Shown here: positions 28,205 through 36,048 of the stretch, one piece after another
Numbering within the stretch: the stretch's first letter is position 1
Layout of the letters: every line of letters begins with the position of its first letter
Origin: Candidatus Omnitrophota bacterium
Lineage (GTDB): Bacteria > Omnitrophota > Gorgyraeia > Zapsychrales > Zapsychraceae
Direction of reading: 5' to 3'
NCBI GenBank assembly: GCA_015233495.1
Contig: JADFXQ010000017.1
Coordinates: 1-36,048, forward strand
Length of the DNA: 36,048 bases
Notes under the pieces: generated by a model
Database searches by the model: none
Seen by the model: only the letters and a program-made list of their open reading frames with translations
Told to the model about the DNA's origin: nothing
Translations under genes and position numbers: made by a program

Positions 28205-29007
28205 CCAATTTGATCCCTATGGCCGGCTTGGGGAACCGGTTTTTTCAGGATAAATACCGGGTGCCCAAACCGTTTATTCCGGTTTTGGGCGAACCGATGT
28301 TTTTAGCGGCGGCGCGTTCTTTTCCGTCGGCGGATCGGTATATCTTTATTTGCCGGCAAGAACACGTGGCGCGCTATAAAATCGCGGAGACTTTGCGCCG
28401 TTTTTCCCGGCCTGCGGAAATTGTCACGGTGGATGCTCCGACCCAAGGACAGGCCTGCACATGTCTTTTGGCGCAAGATAAATGGGATCCGGCGGATGGA
28501 TTGTTTATCGCGTCCTGCGACTATCAGATGATTTATGATGAAACCAAATATCAGAATTTATGGAATGATCCTTCGGTGGATGTAATTATTTGGACTTTTA
28601 AAATAGGCAGTATCAAAAAAGCTGACCCCCAGGCGTTCGCTTATTGCCGGGTTGAAAACGGACGGGTTACCGAGATTGTCGAAAAACGCGTGATCAGCGC
28701 CACTCCGGAAAACGACCCGGCCGTGGTCGGCTCTTTTACTTACCGCCGCGCGGAATTGTTTACCCGCGGAGCTAAGGACATGATCGCGAAAAATATCCGG
28801 GTTAATAATGAATTTTATGTCGGCACCAGCATCAATCAATTGATCGCCGCGGGTTGCCGCGTGGTGACTTTTGAAATTGAAAATTTTATTTCTTTTGGCA
28901 CGCCGTTTGAGCTGATGTCTTTTCATTATTGGCAGGATTATTTTGATCAGTTAGAGGACCATCCATACCATATGCAACGCCCTTACCCAGCGAGCGCCGG
29001 ACGATGA
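28201..29007 (+). CDS. RmlA-like sugar/polyol-phosphate nucleotidyltransferase (copy 2)
   Basis: NLIPMAGLGNRFFQDKYRVPKPFIPVLGEPMFL; FIASCDYQMIYD; VVGSFTYRRAELF; EIENFISFGTPFEL. Overlaps the preceding and following genes by 4 nt. Confidence 0.85.
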   Translation: MTNLIPMAGLGNRFFQDKYRVPKPFIPVLGEPMFLAAARSFPSADRYIFICRQEHVARYKIAETLRRFSRPAEIVTVDAPTQGQACTCLLAQDKWDPADGLFIASCDYQMIYDETKYQNLWNDPSVDVIIWTFKIGSIKKADPQAFAYCRVENGRVTEIVEKRVISATPENDPAVVGSFTYRRAELFTRGAKDMIAKNIRVNNEFYVGTSINQLIAAGCRVVTFEIENFISFGTPFELMSFHYWQDYFDQLEDHPYHMQRPYPASAGR

Positions 29008-30122
29008 ACAAACCCGAACTTTCGATTATTTTGCCTTGCTATAATGAAAGCCGCAATTTGCCTCTGATTGTCGAGCGGATGAAGCAGTTTTGGCCCCAAT
29101 ACCGTTTTGAATTGGTGTTGGTCAATAATGGATCCACGGATGATACCGCTGCCGTATTAGAGAGGTTGAAGAATAAGTATCCCGATTTTTTGTTTCCGGT
29201 AACCATAGAACTGAACCTTGGTTATGGACATGGAATTCATACCGGGCTGAAAGCCAGCCGCGCCGATGTGGTTGCCTATACGCACGCGGATATTCAAACT
29301 CCGCCGGAAGATGTGTTTCGCGCTTATCAGATGTATAAAAAACATCCGGCGCCAGGCGCGGATAAAAATATCTTGGTTAAAGGGCTGCGCTTGAACCGCC
29401 GGGAGGAGGAACAATTTTTAACCCGCTGGTTTTCCAAAATCGTCCGTTTAGTTTTAGGATATCCTTTAGACGACATCAACGGCCAGCCGAAATTGTTTTC
29501 GCGGGTATTATTGAGCGAGTTGCGCAATCCGCCCCGGGATTTTTCTTATGATTTATATGTGATGTACATGGCTCGCCTTCGGCAATTCGCGTTAGTAGTG
29601 TTTTCCGTGGATTTTGGTGAAAGAGCGCACGGTAAATCGCATTGGGCGACGAGCGTGTCGCGAAAATATCAGACCATACTGAAATATTTAGCGAATATTT
29701 TTAAAATGGGGTGGGAGCATCGGTCAGACGGCCGCAATTTGTTCGGACAGGTTCTGCGGTTTTTGGCTACCGGGGTTGTGACTAATGTCGTGAATTATGG
29801 ATTGTTTTGGACGCTGTTGCGGTTGTTGAATGTTGATTATCGGGTGAGTTCGGCTTGTGGATTTTTCGCCGGGTTTGTGGCGGGATTTTTTATCAATCGG
29901 GCCTGGACGTTTAAGGCCGCCGGCGGGAGATCCGCGGCGCAATGGATAAAATTTTCGATATTGAACGCGGTTTCTTTCGGCGCTAATCTTACTACGATTT
30001 GGATTTTTACGGCCGGGTTGCATTGGCGGCCGGAATTTTCGCAGATCATGGCGATCGGCGGGAGCATGGTGATTAATTTTGTCGGGTCAAAGTTGTGGGT
30101 TTTTCGAAGGTATAGCGCGTAA
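29004..30122 (+). CDS. GT2 family glycosyltransferase fused to a C-terminal GtrA-like membrane domain
   Basis: LSIILPCYNESRNLPLIVERM...NNGSTDDT...AYTHADIQTPPED (GT-A fold), then GQVLRFLATGVVTNVVNYGLFWTLLR...FINRAWTFKA (GtrA). Confidence 0.9.
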   Translation: MNKPELSIILPCYNESRNLPLIVERMKQFWPQYRFELVLVNNGSTDDTAAVLERLKNKYPDFLFPVTIELNLGYGHGIHTGLKASRADVVAYTHADIQTPPEDVFRAYQMYKKHPAPGADKNILVKGLRLNRREEEQFLTRWFSKIVRLVLGYPLDDINGQPKLFSRVLLSELRNPPRDFSYDLYVMYMARLRQFALVVFSVDFGERAHGKSHWATSVSRKYQTILKYLANIFKMGWEHRSDGRNLFGQVLRFLATGVVTNVVNYGLFWTLLRLLNVDYRVSSACGFFAGFVAGFFINRAWTFKAAGGRSAAQWIKFSILNAVSFGANLTTIWIFTAGLHWRPEFSQIMAIGGSMVINFVGSKLWVFRRYSA

Positions 30123-30160
30123 GTTTTTAACTTTGTATTTAGAAACGCTCGTAGCTTGAC

Positions 30161-30392
30161 GGTTTGCCGTATCCATTTCCTGACGCACTGAGCTTCATCC
30201 CAGCCGTCTTGCTGCGCAAGCCGTCTGGGACCGCTGTTTTTCAAGCGGCTCGCCGGTCGCGCCAAACTCGCACCGCGTCATCGCTAAAGCGATGCCGCGG
30301 CACTCAAACAAAGGCGCGAGTGGAAATTTTTCCGGCGATCCGTTTGAAAAACAGCTTTTGCTCAAAGCGGCAGGAAACGGATACGGCAAACC
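30161..30392. repeat. 232-bp nested long palindrome with side hairpin; MITE-like or structured RNA
   Basis: Outer arms 30161-30182/30371-30392 (21/22), middle arms 30234-30256/30332-30354 (21/23), central hairpin CATCGC-TAAA-GCGATG at 30279-30294, side hairpin TCCCAG...CTGGGA 30198-30230. Confidence 0.85.
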
Positions 30393-30470
30393 TGCAACTC
30401 GCTGAAATAATATAGTCAGCCTTTGGGCGCGCGTTTTTTTATTGGCAGGTTAAGAAGATTGGGGGAGAAA

Positions 30471-31547
30471 TTGAAGGCATTAGTGCTGGAAGAAAATGGG
30501 GTTTTGCGATATCGGGACGTCGCAGATCCGGTGATCGGCCGCGATGAGTGTCTGGTGAGAATCAAGGCCGCGGGGATTTGCAGTTCGGATATTCACCGGG
30601 CTTTTGAGAGTGGCGCTTATCATTATCCTTTGATTATGGGGCATGAGTTGTCCGGCGTGGTGGAGACGGTTGGGCCGGATGTCCGGCAATTTAAATCCGG
30701 GGACCGGGTTGCCGTGTTTCCGTTATTGCCTTGTTTTGAATGCGAATTTTGCCGCCGGGAATTTTACGCGCAATGTATGAAATATGATTATTACGGCTCC
30801 CGGCGGGACGGTGGGTTCGCGGATTTTTTAGCAGTGCCGGAATGGAATTTATTTCCGGTGCCGGATGAAGTCGATCTGGCAGCCGCAGCTCTGCTGGAGC
30901 CGTTTTCCGTCGGGGTGCACGCGGCCCGAAAAATCACGGTTCAAGCCGGTCAAACTGTCGCGGTGCTGGGCGCCGGGATTATTGGTTTGATGGTCAGCCG
31001 TTTTTTGGCTGCCACGGTCCAGCCGGACCAGATTTTTGTCCTGGACCGCAACGTTTTAAAATTGCGAATCGCCGCGGATTTCGGCTGTCAGACCGTGCTG
31101 ATTCTGCCGGGTTTGGATTGGAAAAAAGAATTTATTAAACAGACCGGCGGCGTTGATCACGTCATAGAAACCTGCGGCGCCGCGGAAGTTTACCGGGCGA
31201 CTGTGGATTTGGCAAAGCATCACGGCAATGTGGTGTGGGCGGGAAATATCGACGGAGATTTGCATTGGGGGCGGCAAACAGTCAGTTCCGTAATCCGGAA
31301 AGAATTGAAAATTTACGGTTGCTGGAACGCGTGGTACACGCATAAAAATGACGATGATTGGCACGCGGCTTTGGAATTTATCCGGCAGTACTCGGGATGT
31401 CAAGATTGGATCACCCAGAAATATCCCCTGGCGCAGGGTGTTGAAGTTTTGCAAAAATTAAGAAACTATAAGTTGCCGCAACAACGGCTTCCCGGTGAAA
31501 CCATAATCAAAACTATTTTCGTTGAGGAAAAGGAAACAGGATGTTGA
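30471..31547 (+). CDS. zinc-dependent medium-chain dehydrogenase, galactitol-1-phosphate/sorbitol dehydrogenase-like
   Basis: LKALVLEENG...; GICSSDIHRAFESGAYHYPLIMGHELSGVVETVG; CFECEFCRREFYAQC; VAVLGAGIIGLMVSRFL. Likely TTG start at 30471 with GGGGAG upstream rather than the ORF start at 30423. Confidence 0.88.
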   Translation: MKALVLEENGVLRYRDVADPVIGRDECLVRIKAAGICSSDIHRAFESGAYHYPLIMGHELSGVVETVGPDVRQFKSGDRVAVFPLLPCFECEFCRREFYAQCMKYDYYGSRRDGGFADFLAVPEWNLFPVPDEVDLAAAALLEPFSVGVHAARKITVQAGQTVAVLGAGIIGLMVSRFLAATVQPDQIFVLDRNVLKLRIAADFGCQTVLILPGLDWKKEFIKQTGGVDHVIETCGAAEVYRATVDLAKHHGNVVWAGNIDGDLHWGRQTVSSVIRKELKIYGCWNAWYTHKNDDDWHAALEFIRQYSGCQDWITQKYPLAQGVEVLQKLRNYKLPQQRLPGETIIKTIFVEEKETGC

Positions 31548-33223
31548 TCCCTGCGACGAGTTGGAATTTGAAAAAATGGGACCTGGCGGTAGGGGCGCTG
31601 GTTTTTCTTTTATTTTTCGCGATTTATACCCAGTGGACTCTGAAAGCGAATTGGGATCTGACCGGGTCGCATATTGTGCTCACTGGAGATGAAAATGTTA
31701 TTATTGGGAATATTCGGAGCATGTTGGCGGTTCATACTCTCCAAGATAAAATATACGCTCTGTTTGATCGGGATCCTGTTTACGGGATGTTGTGCACTTA
31801 CACGGCTTATTGGGTCGGTGTCCCGGCAGCGCAACGCTGGGGGGAACCCGGGATGATTTTCACGATCCGCATGGCAAAATATTTTGTGCTGGTGACCGCT
31901 TTATTTTTATTATGCCGGCTCACCATAGGTTCGTGGATGATCGGCGCTTTATTATTTGGCGCGCTTTTGTCCATGCCGTCAACCGCTTATTATGCTTTTA
32001 TGCCGAAACCGGATCAGGAACAATTATTGCTGATCGTTATTTTCTTTTTTTTCACCCGGCGCTGTCAATATAGATTGGGATGGCATTGGGTTTTTTTAGG
32101 CCTGGCGTTTGGGACCAAAGCCTCGGCCGCTTCGTTGATCCCATATTGCGGGCTAATTGCGCTGTGGACGATGCGCCGTGATTTGCTGAAAATTCGGTTT
32201 TATCGGGACGCGGTGATCGCCGGGGTGGTATTAATCGGCGGGTTTTTTGTCGCCCAATGGACGCTTCTGGATTGTTTTATTCGGGGGCATTGGAATCAGC
32301 TCGGGAAATATCTATGGTTTATTGCGATCCAAAGCGTTCCGAAGTTGACCGGGTTTCACCATACTTTTATGCATTTTATGGGCCGAATTCTCTGGGACAA
32401 AAATTTGATCGGCGCGCCGTCGTTTTTTCGGGTAATTTTTATTTTATTAGCGGTGGCGGTAGTTTGCAAATTGCTAATTACGCTGCGCTGGGGAAAAATG
32501 AGCGATGCCGAAATCTCCCAGGCGCATTTTCGGATTTTTATTTTTGGCGCCGGTTTGATCCTGCTGGCGCCAATCGCTTTTTTGACTGCGGATTTTTCTT
32601 TTTTTCATCTGCATGGCGGGATGTGTTTTTTGCTTGCGGGGTTAATTTCTTTTATTGAACAAGATTTCCGGCGGCGGCAGGGGAATTTAAAAACTTTTTG
32701 GAAAGCCCCGGAATTTTATTTGCTGGTTTGGATTGGCATCATTGCGGTATTTGCGGTTTTACGAGCGGACGCGTATTTGAACCGGCAGGCCAAGCGTACT
32801 CAGGATGAACACTATTTTTTGCTGGTGAAACAGAGTCATACGTATCAGAACATCTTGCAAACGCTGGCTTTGGCTTCCGGTCAAAAATTACGCGTCATTC
32901 ATAATGGAAATTTTGAAATTGATCCGACCCCCTGGTACAGTACGGATCGGGAATTCAGCCCTTGTCTGGGTTGGCTCAAAGGGGTGGAGGTAGTCATCAC
33001 TTATCCGCATTTGCTTCCGGAACCGGGCACGCCTGCCGATGCCCTTTATCAGAAATATGTCGGTACCTGGGCGGATTTTCAGCAAGGGAAGCAATGTCTT
33101 TACATCTTTTATGATCAACACCCGGGATTAAGAAGTTCGACCGCGTTCGAGAGTCTGGTTATGCTGATTCGGGCGGATATCCTGGCTAAGACCTGGCACG
33201 CGTTAGGCGGAAAATTATTTTAA
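31541..33223 (+). CDS. polytopic membrane protein, GT-C glycosyltransferase-like
   Basis: 560 aa with repeated TM segments; N-terminal loop ...LTGDENVIIGNIRSML...DRDPVYGML; overlaps the preceding dehydrogenase by 7 nt. Confidence 0.6.
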   Translation: MLIPATSWNLKKWDLAVGALVFLLFFAIYTQWTLKANWDLTGSHIVLTGDENVIIGNIRSMLAVHTLQDKIYALFDRDPVYGMLCTYTAYWVGVPAAQRWGEPGMIFTIRMAKYFVLVTALFLLCRLTIGSWMIGALLFGALLSMPSTAYYAFMPKPDQEQLLLIVIFFFFTRRCQYRLGWHWVFLGLAFGTKASAASLIPYCGLIALWTMRRDLLKIRFYRDAVIAGVVLIGGFFVAQWTLLDCFIRGHWNQLGKYLWFIAIQSVPKLTGFHHTFMHFMGRILWDKNLIGAPSFFRVIFILLAVAVVCKLLITLRWGKMSDAEISQAHFRIFIFGAGLILLAPIAFLTADFSFFHLHGGMCFLLAGLISFIEQDFRRRQGNLKTFWKAPEFYLLVWIGIIAVFAVLRADAYLNRQAKRTQDEHYFLLVKQSHTYQNILQTLALASGQKLRVIHNGNFEIDPTPWYSTDREFSPCLGWLKGVEVVITYPHLLPEPGTPADALYQKYVGTWADFQQGKQCLYIFYDQHPGLRSSTAFESLVMLIRADILAKTWHALGGKLF

Positions 33224-33248
33224 ACCCGCTGACAAGGCAGCGTTCATT

Positions 33249-33839
33249 ATGATTGCGATTGCGCACCGGATAAACACCCAAGCCGAATTAGCGCAAGTCC
33301 CGCCGACTTGCGGAGTAGAAGTTGATCTGCGCGACCATGGCGAGCGGATCATTTTGCAGCATGATCCGTTTAAAGACGGCGAGGATTTTGAAGAATATTT
33401 GCGGCATTACCGGCACGCTTTTCTGATTTTAAACATCAAAAGCGAGCGGATCGAGGCAAAAGCGCTGGAACTGGTCCGGCGATATGACGTAAAAGATTAT
33501 TTTTTCTTAGACAGTTCTTTCCCGATGATTTATCAAATGTCCTCTGCCGGGCAGCGGCACATTGCTTTGCGTTTTTCCGAATATGAAGGCTTGGACACTT
33601 TGGAAAAAATGCGCGGCCGGGTTGATTGGGCCTGGATCGATTGTTTCAACCGTTTGCCGCTGGGAAAAGCAGAATTTCAACGCTTAAAGGAATGGGGATA
33701 CAAAATTTGCCTGGTTTCCCCCGATCTCGTCGGCCGCCCGCAAGATATCCCGCCTTATCGCCAAGCCATAGACCAACAGATGCTGGTGTTTGACGCGATT
33801 TGCGTTAAAACACATAACATCGTTGCTTGGCAATCATAA
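33249..33839 (+). CDS. short glycerophosphodiester phosphodiesterase (GDPD)/PI-PLC-like TIM barrel protein
   Basis: MIAIAHRINT...CGVEVDLRDHGERIILQHDPFKDGEDFEEYL (HR...ExD...H motif), ILNIKSERIEAKALELVRRYDVKDYFFLDSSFPMI, ALRFSEYE, CLVSPDL. Confidence 0.75.
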   Translation: MIAIAHRINTQAELAQVPPTCGVEVDLRDHGERIILQHDPFKDGEDFEEYLRHYRHAFLILNIKSERIEAKALELVRRYDVKDYFFLDSSFPMIYQMSSAGQRHIALRFSEYEGLDTLEKMRGRVDWAWIDCFNRLPLGKAEFQRLKEWGYKICLVSPDLVGRPQDIPPYRQAIDQQMLVFDAICVKTHNIVAWQS

Positions 33840-33872
33840 AGAAAACGCTTTCCGGAAACCCGCCTAACGGCC

Positions 33873-33900
33873 TTGTCTTACCCCGCATACAATATATACT
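33873..33900 (+). promoter_or_regulatory. candidate sigma70 promoter TTGTCT - 16 nt - TATACT
   Basis: TTGTCT 33873-33878, TATACT 33895-33900, in the gap before the secreted-protein ORF at 33957. Confidence 0.4.
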
Positions 33901-33956
33901 TATATTAAAGGTCTTAATTTTTAAAGGGGCGGTTTGGGGGCCGCTTTTTGGTGTTT

Positions 33957-35654
33957 ATGATCAGGAAAAATAAAATTTTAGGATTGGTTTTGTCCTGCGG
34001 TCTGATTTTTCAGCAGTCCGGGTTTGCTCAGATGGCCGGGGCTTTGGATTTGCCGGGGTCAATCGCGGCGTTTCGCGCGACGCTGATTCAGGAAAATTTT
34101 CGGCCTTTGCATTTGCGATCCATGGAATATAACGGCGTTGACAATCATTTTCGGTTGCTCATCGACAAAGGCGATTTGAAAAATCCGTTGACTTCCGACG
34201 TGGAAAATACAACGAAAACGCTGCTCAATTATTTTTTTGTCGGTCTGACCCTGCCCAATAAATCCTTTTGGGTGAATTTAAAACCTGACGCGCCGGACCG
34301 CATCATCGACCCGTATCTGGCGCAGACCGACGTCGGGAAAATTGTCCTCGAATCCGATCTGCAACTGAAAAAAGACACCGCCAAATTTACCTCGCCGGAT
34401 ATGCCGGAAGGCAAGGAATATTGGAGCAAGCTGTACAAAAAAGCCGGGCAATTGTTTGGCGACCAGGATATCGCGATTCCGACCATGACTCGGCCGTGGA
34501 TTGTGCCGGGGGAAATCATTCTTCGAGAAACTCAATCCCCTGCCAATGCTTACATTTATAAAGCCACGCTCAAGGTTATGCTGGAGCAGGATTATCTTAA
34601 AGATTCCAACACCTACAATTTTATCGATCCGCGGCTTAAACAATTGAACGAATACGCGTCCCAGCTCCTGCGCGAATTGGTCATCCCCAAACTCACCAAA
34701 GCAGTCAACACGGCGCCGCGATACGCGGCTTTGCGGCAAGTCTATTATTCCCTGATTCTCGCCCAGTGGTTTAAATCCCGGTACGCCGGGCAAGCGGGGT
34801 TATATTCTTCCCGGATCGATTTGCGCGACTTAAACGGCCTCCTATCGCCGAACCCCTGGTCGCCGCAGACGTATTTTGAGCAGTATAAAAAATCATTTCA
34901 AAATGGGGAATACAACTTAGACCAGACCGTTGGCGAGGGAGAAGACCTGACCGTGCGCAATTACCTGAGCGGCGGGTGTGTTTTCGCAATTGCTTTTCCG
35001 CTGCCCAGCGCGAGCCCGGTCACGCGGGGCGCGGTGACTGTCTTGCCGGGCGCTGCCGCGGCTTTCCCGGCGAGCGGCAATAATATTTCCGTTTCGTTCG
35101 CGGATGGAGCGGTAAAAATATTGACCGTGGATTCGGTCGTCACTGATCAGCTCGCTCCGGTTGCTTTTGCGTTAGCGGCGCGGAATAGCCGTCCTTCGGA
35201 TAAGCGGGATACGTTGGCTCAGGGTTCGAGTCCGTTAACTGAGCCAGCTATTATTCAAGGAGAAACAATACCAGTCGTTTCCATTCTTTACCCCGCGTAC
35301 GTTCGGCATGATTTGGCGGTAAAAAGTTTGGTGAATCCGCAGGACCGGAATCTGGTTGGCGTCTACGGCGGATCCGGAGCGGACGTGACCAATTATCTTT
35401 TATCTACCAACGCGAGGGAAAGTTATTTTGTTTATTACGCGGAGTTCGGGGATGTTTCCCCTGCGGAGCTGCAAAAGGTCACGCAAAAATTCGCGGTGTC
35501 ATGGGAGTTTTCGCAACAATACCAGCAATGGAAATCAGTCAAGGGATTTGGGAATACCGGCGCGGTTTTTCCGGAAACTTTTGTGCAGGCCTTGGCTATG
35601 GAACTTGATGCTTTGAGGGAACGGTCAATAGATCCTTACCCCCTTGATTCATAA
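33957..35654 (+). CDS. signal-peptide-bearing Omnitrophota-type protein of unknown function, probably 3'-truncated by an insertion
   Basis: MIRKNKILGLVLSCGLIFQQSGFAQ signal; body ...TLLNYFFVGLTLPNKSFWVNLKPDAPDRIIDPYLAQTDVGKIVLESDLQLKK...KVMLEQDYL...ELVIPKLTKAVNTAPRYAALRQVYYSLILAQWFK...NYLSGG; C-term VGVYGGSGADVTNYLLSTNA (possible methyltransferase-like Rossmann start) ends inside the transposase region. Confidence 0.7.
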   Translation: MIRKNKILGLVLSCGLIFQQSGFAQMAGALDLPGSIAAFRATLIQENFRPLHLRSMEYNGVDNHFRLLIDKGDLKNPLTSDVENTTKTLLNYFFVGLTLPNKSFWVNLKPDAPDRIIDPYLAQTDVGKIVLESDLQLKKDTAKFTSPDMPEGKEYWSKLYKKAGQLFGDQDIAIPTMTRPWIVPGEIILRETQSPANAYIYKATLKVMLEQDYLKDSNTYNFIDPRLKQLNEYASQLLRELVIPKLTKAVNTAPRYAALRQVYYSLILAQWFKSRYAGQAGLYSSRIDLRDLNGLLSPNPWSPQTYFEQYKKSFQNGEYNLDQTVGEGEDLTVRNYLSGGCVFAIAFPLPSASPVTRGAVTVLPGAAAAFPASGNNISVSFADGAVKILTVDSVVTDQLAPVAFALAARNSRPSDKRDTLAQGSSPLTEPAIIQGETIPVVSILYPAYVRHDLAVKSLVNPQDRNLVGVYGGSGADVTNYLLSTNARESYFVYYAEFGDVSPAELQKVTQKFAVSWEFSQQYQQWKSVKGFGNTGAVFPETFVQALAMELDALRERSIDPYPLDS

Positions 35655-36048
35655 GAACATGCTTCATGCGAAGCAATTTATCGAGATCAACAGGTGGTAC
35701 CAAGAGCAGTTGTTGATTTAAGTCAGGTTTCTTTTCAAGAGCGAGTTGCAATGGGGTTTTGTGTTCTTTGTAAGAGTTTGGTCTTTTAAGATTAAAGAAG
35801 AGTTGGTACGCCGTTGCTTTTGCAAAGAAGTCATCGCGGTTTTCAAAATGTTCGATTTCCAGGAATTCAGCTTCGATCAGATTATGAATCGTCTCAACAT
35901 CAGATTGCATCCTGTGAGCGCCCGGAAAGATTGTGTTATGGATTTGTCCGGGAATCGACTCGATGCGACGGGTATAGGCGGAAGATTTTTTAGCGTTCCA
36001 AGAACCTATATATTCGCTTCCATTGTCCGTCTGGCGGATAATGACAGG
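35596..36048 (-). mobile_element. C-terminal part of an IS481-like DDE transposase/integrase core (5' end outside window)
   Basis: Reverse-strand frame open to the window end: RQTDNGSEYIGSWNAKK...IHNTIFPGAHRMQSDVETIHNLIEAEFLEIEHFENRDDFFAKATAYQLFFNLKRPNSYKEHKTPLQLALE... carries the DNGSE and glutamate regions of the DDE domain. Confidence 0.88.

Noticed and set aside
30164-30415. Opposing ORFs 30164-30415 (+) and 30195-30389 (-), both beginning MPYPFP
   Set aside because: The shared start is a by-product of the palindrome at 30161-30392; no protein family resemblance.
33924-33952. ggggcggtttgggggccgcttttt as a terminator
   Set aside because: Stem is only about 4 clean base pairs and sits immediately before the next start codon; not strong enough to call.
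34278-34793. 171-aa minus-strand ORF opposite the secreted protein
   Set aside because: Antisense shadow frame; the + strand frame has a signal peptide and family-like motifs.
1-36048. Whole window as a composite transposon bounded by the inverted 17-mer
   Set aside because: Content is core housekeeping and lipid A genes in normal operon order; two independent insertions of related elements is simpler.
1-36048. CRISPR arrays, toxin-antitoxin or phage-defence systems
   Set aside because: No regularly spaced direct repeats, Cas-like ORFs or defence-domain proteins were seen.

Overview
The window looks like a chromosomal segment of a Gram-negative-type (LPS-making) bacterium. Gene content and one lineage-typical protein family suggest Candidatus Omnitrophota; this is inference, not a database result. 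Almost every gene is on the + strand. Left part (about 0.5-11 kb) is housekeeping: hisG, a tiny AURKAIP1/COX24-like basic protein, a TPR protein, ispE, a SpoVG with an inserted zinc ribbon, tRNA-Gln(UUG), glmU, prs, rplY (Ctc type), pth, rpsF-ssb-rpsR-rplI and dnaB. Next, behind a perfect-consensus sigma70 promoter, is an outer-membrane/lipid A block: bamA, skp/ompH, lpxD, lpxC-fabZ fusion, lpxA, lpxI. From about 18.3 to 33.8 kb there is a glycan-assembly locus. It has four large polytopic GT-C/YfhO-like membrane proteins, two medium-chain Zn-dehydrogenases, a ribulose-phosphate-3-epimerase-like protein, a sugar-phosphate isomerase (xylose-isomerase-like TIM barrel), two tandem RmlA-like nucleotidyltransferases, a GT2-GtrA fusion and a short GDPD-like phosphodiesterase. 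This locus is my best candidate for an undescribed pathway (an activated polyol or pentose derivative for surface glycan). At the right end is an Omnitrophota-type secreted protein that appears truncated by an IS481-like DDE transposase on the minus strand, running off the window. Non-coding features include a 232-bp nested palindrome at 30161-30392, a MITE-like 19-bp inverted-repeat element with a related copy, a REP-like hairpin, an 18-bp inverted copy of the tRNA-Gln T-arm/acceptor segment, a class II photolyase N-terminal remnant, and a 17-bp inverted identity linking the two window ends.
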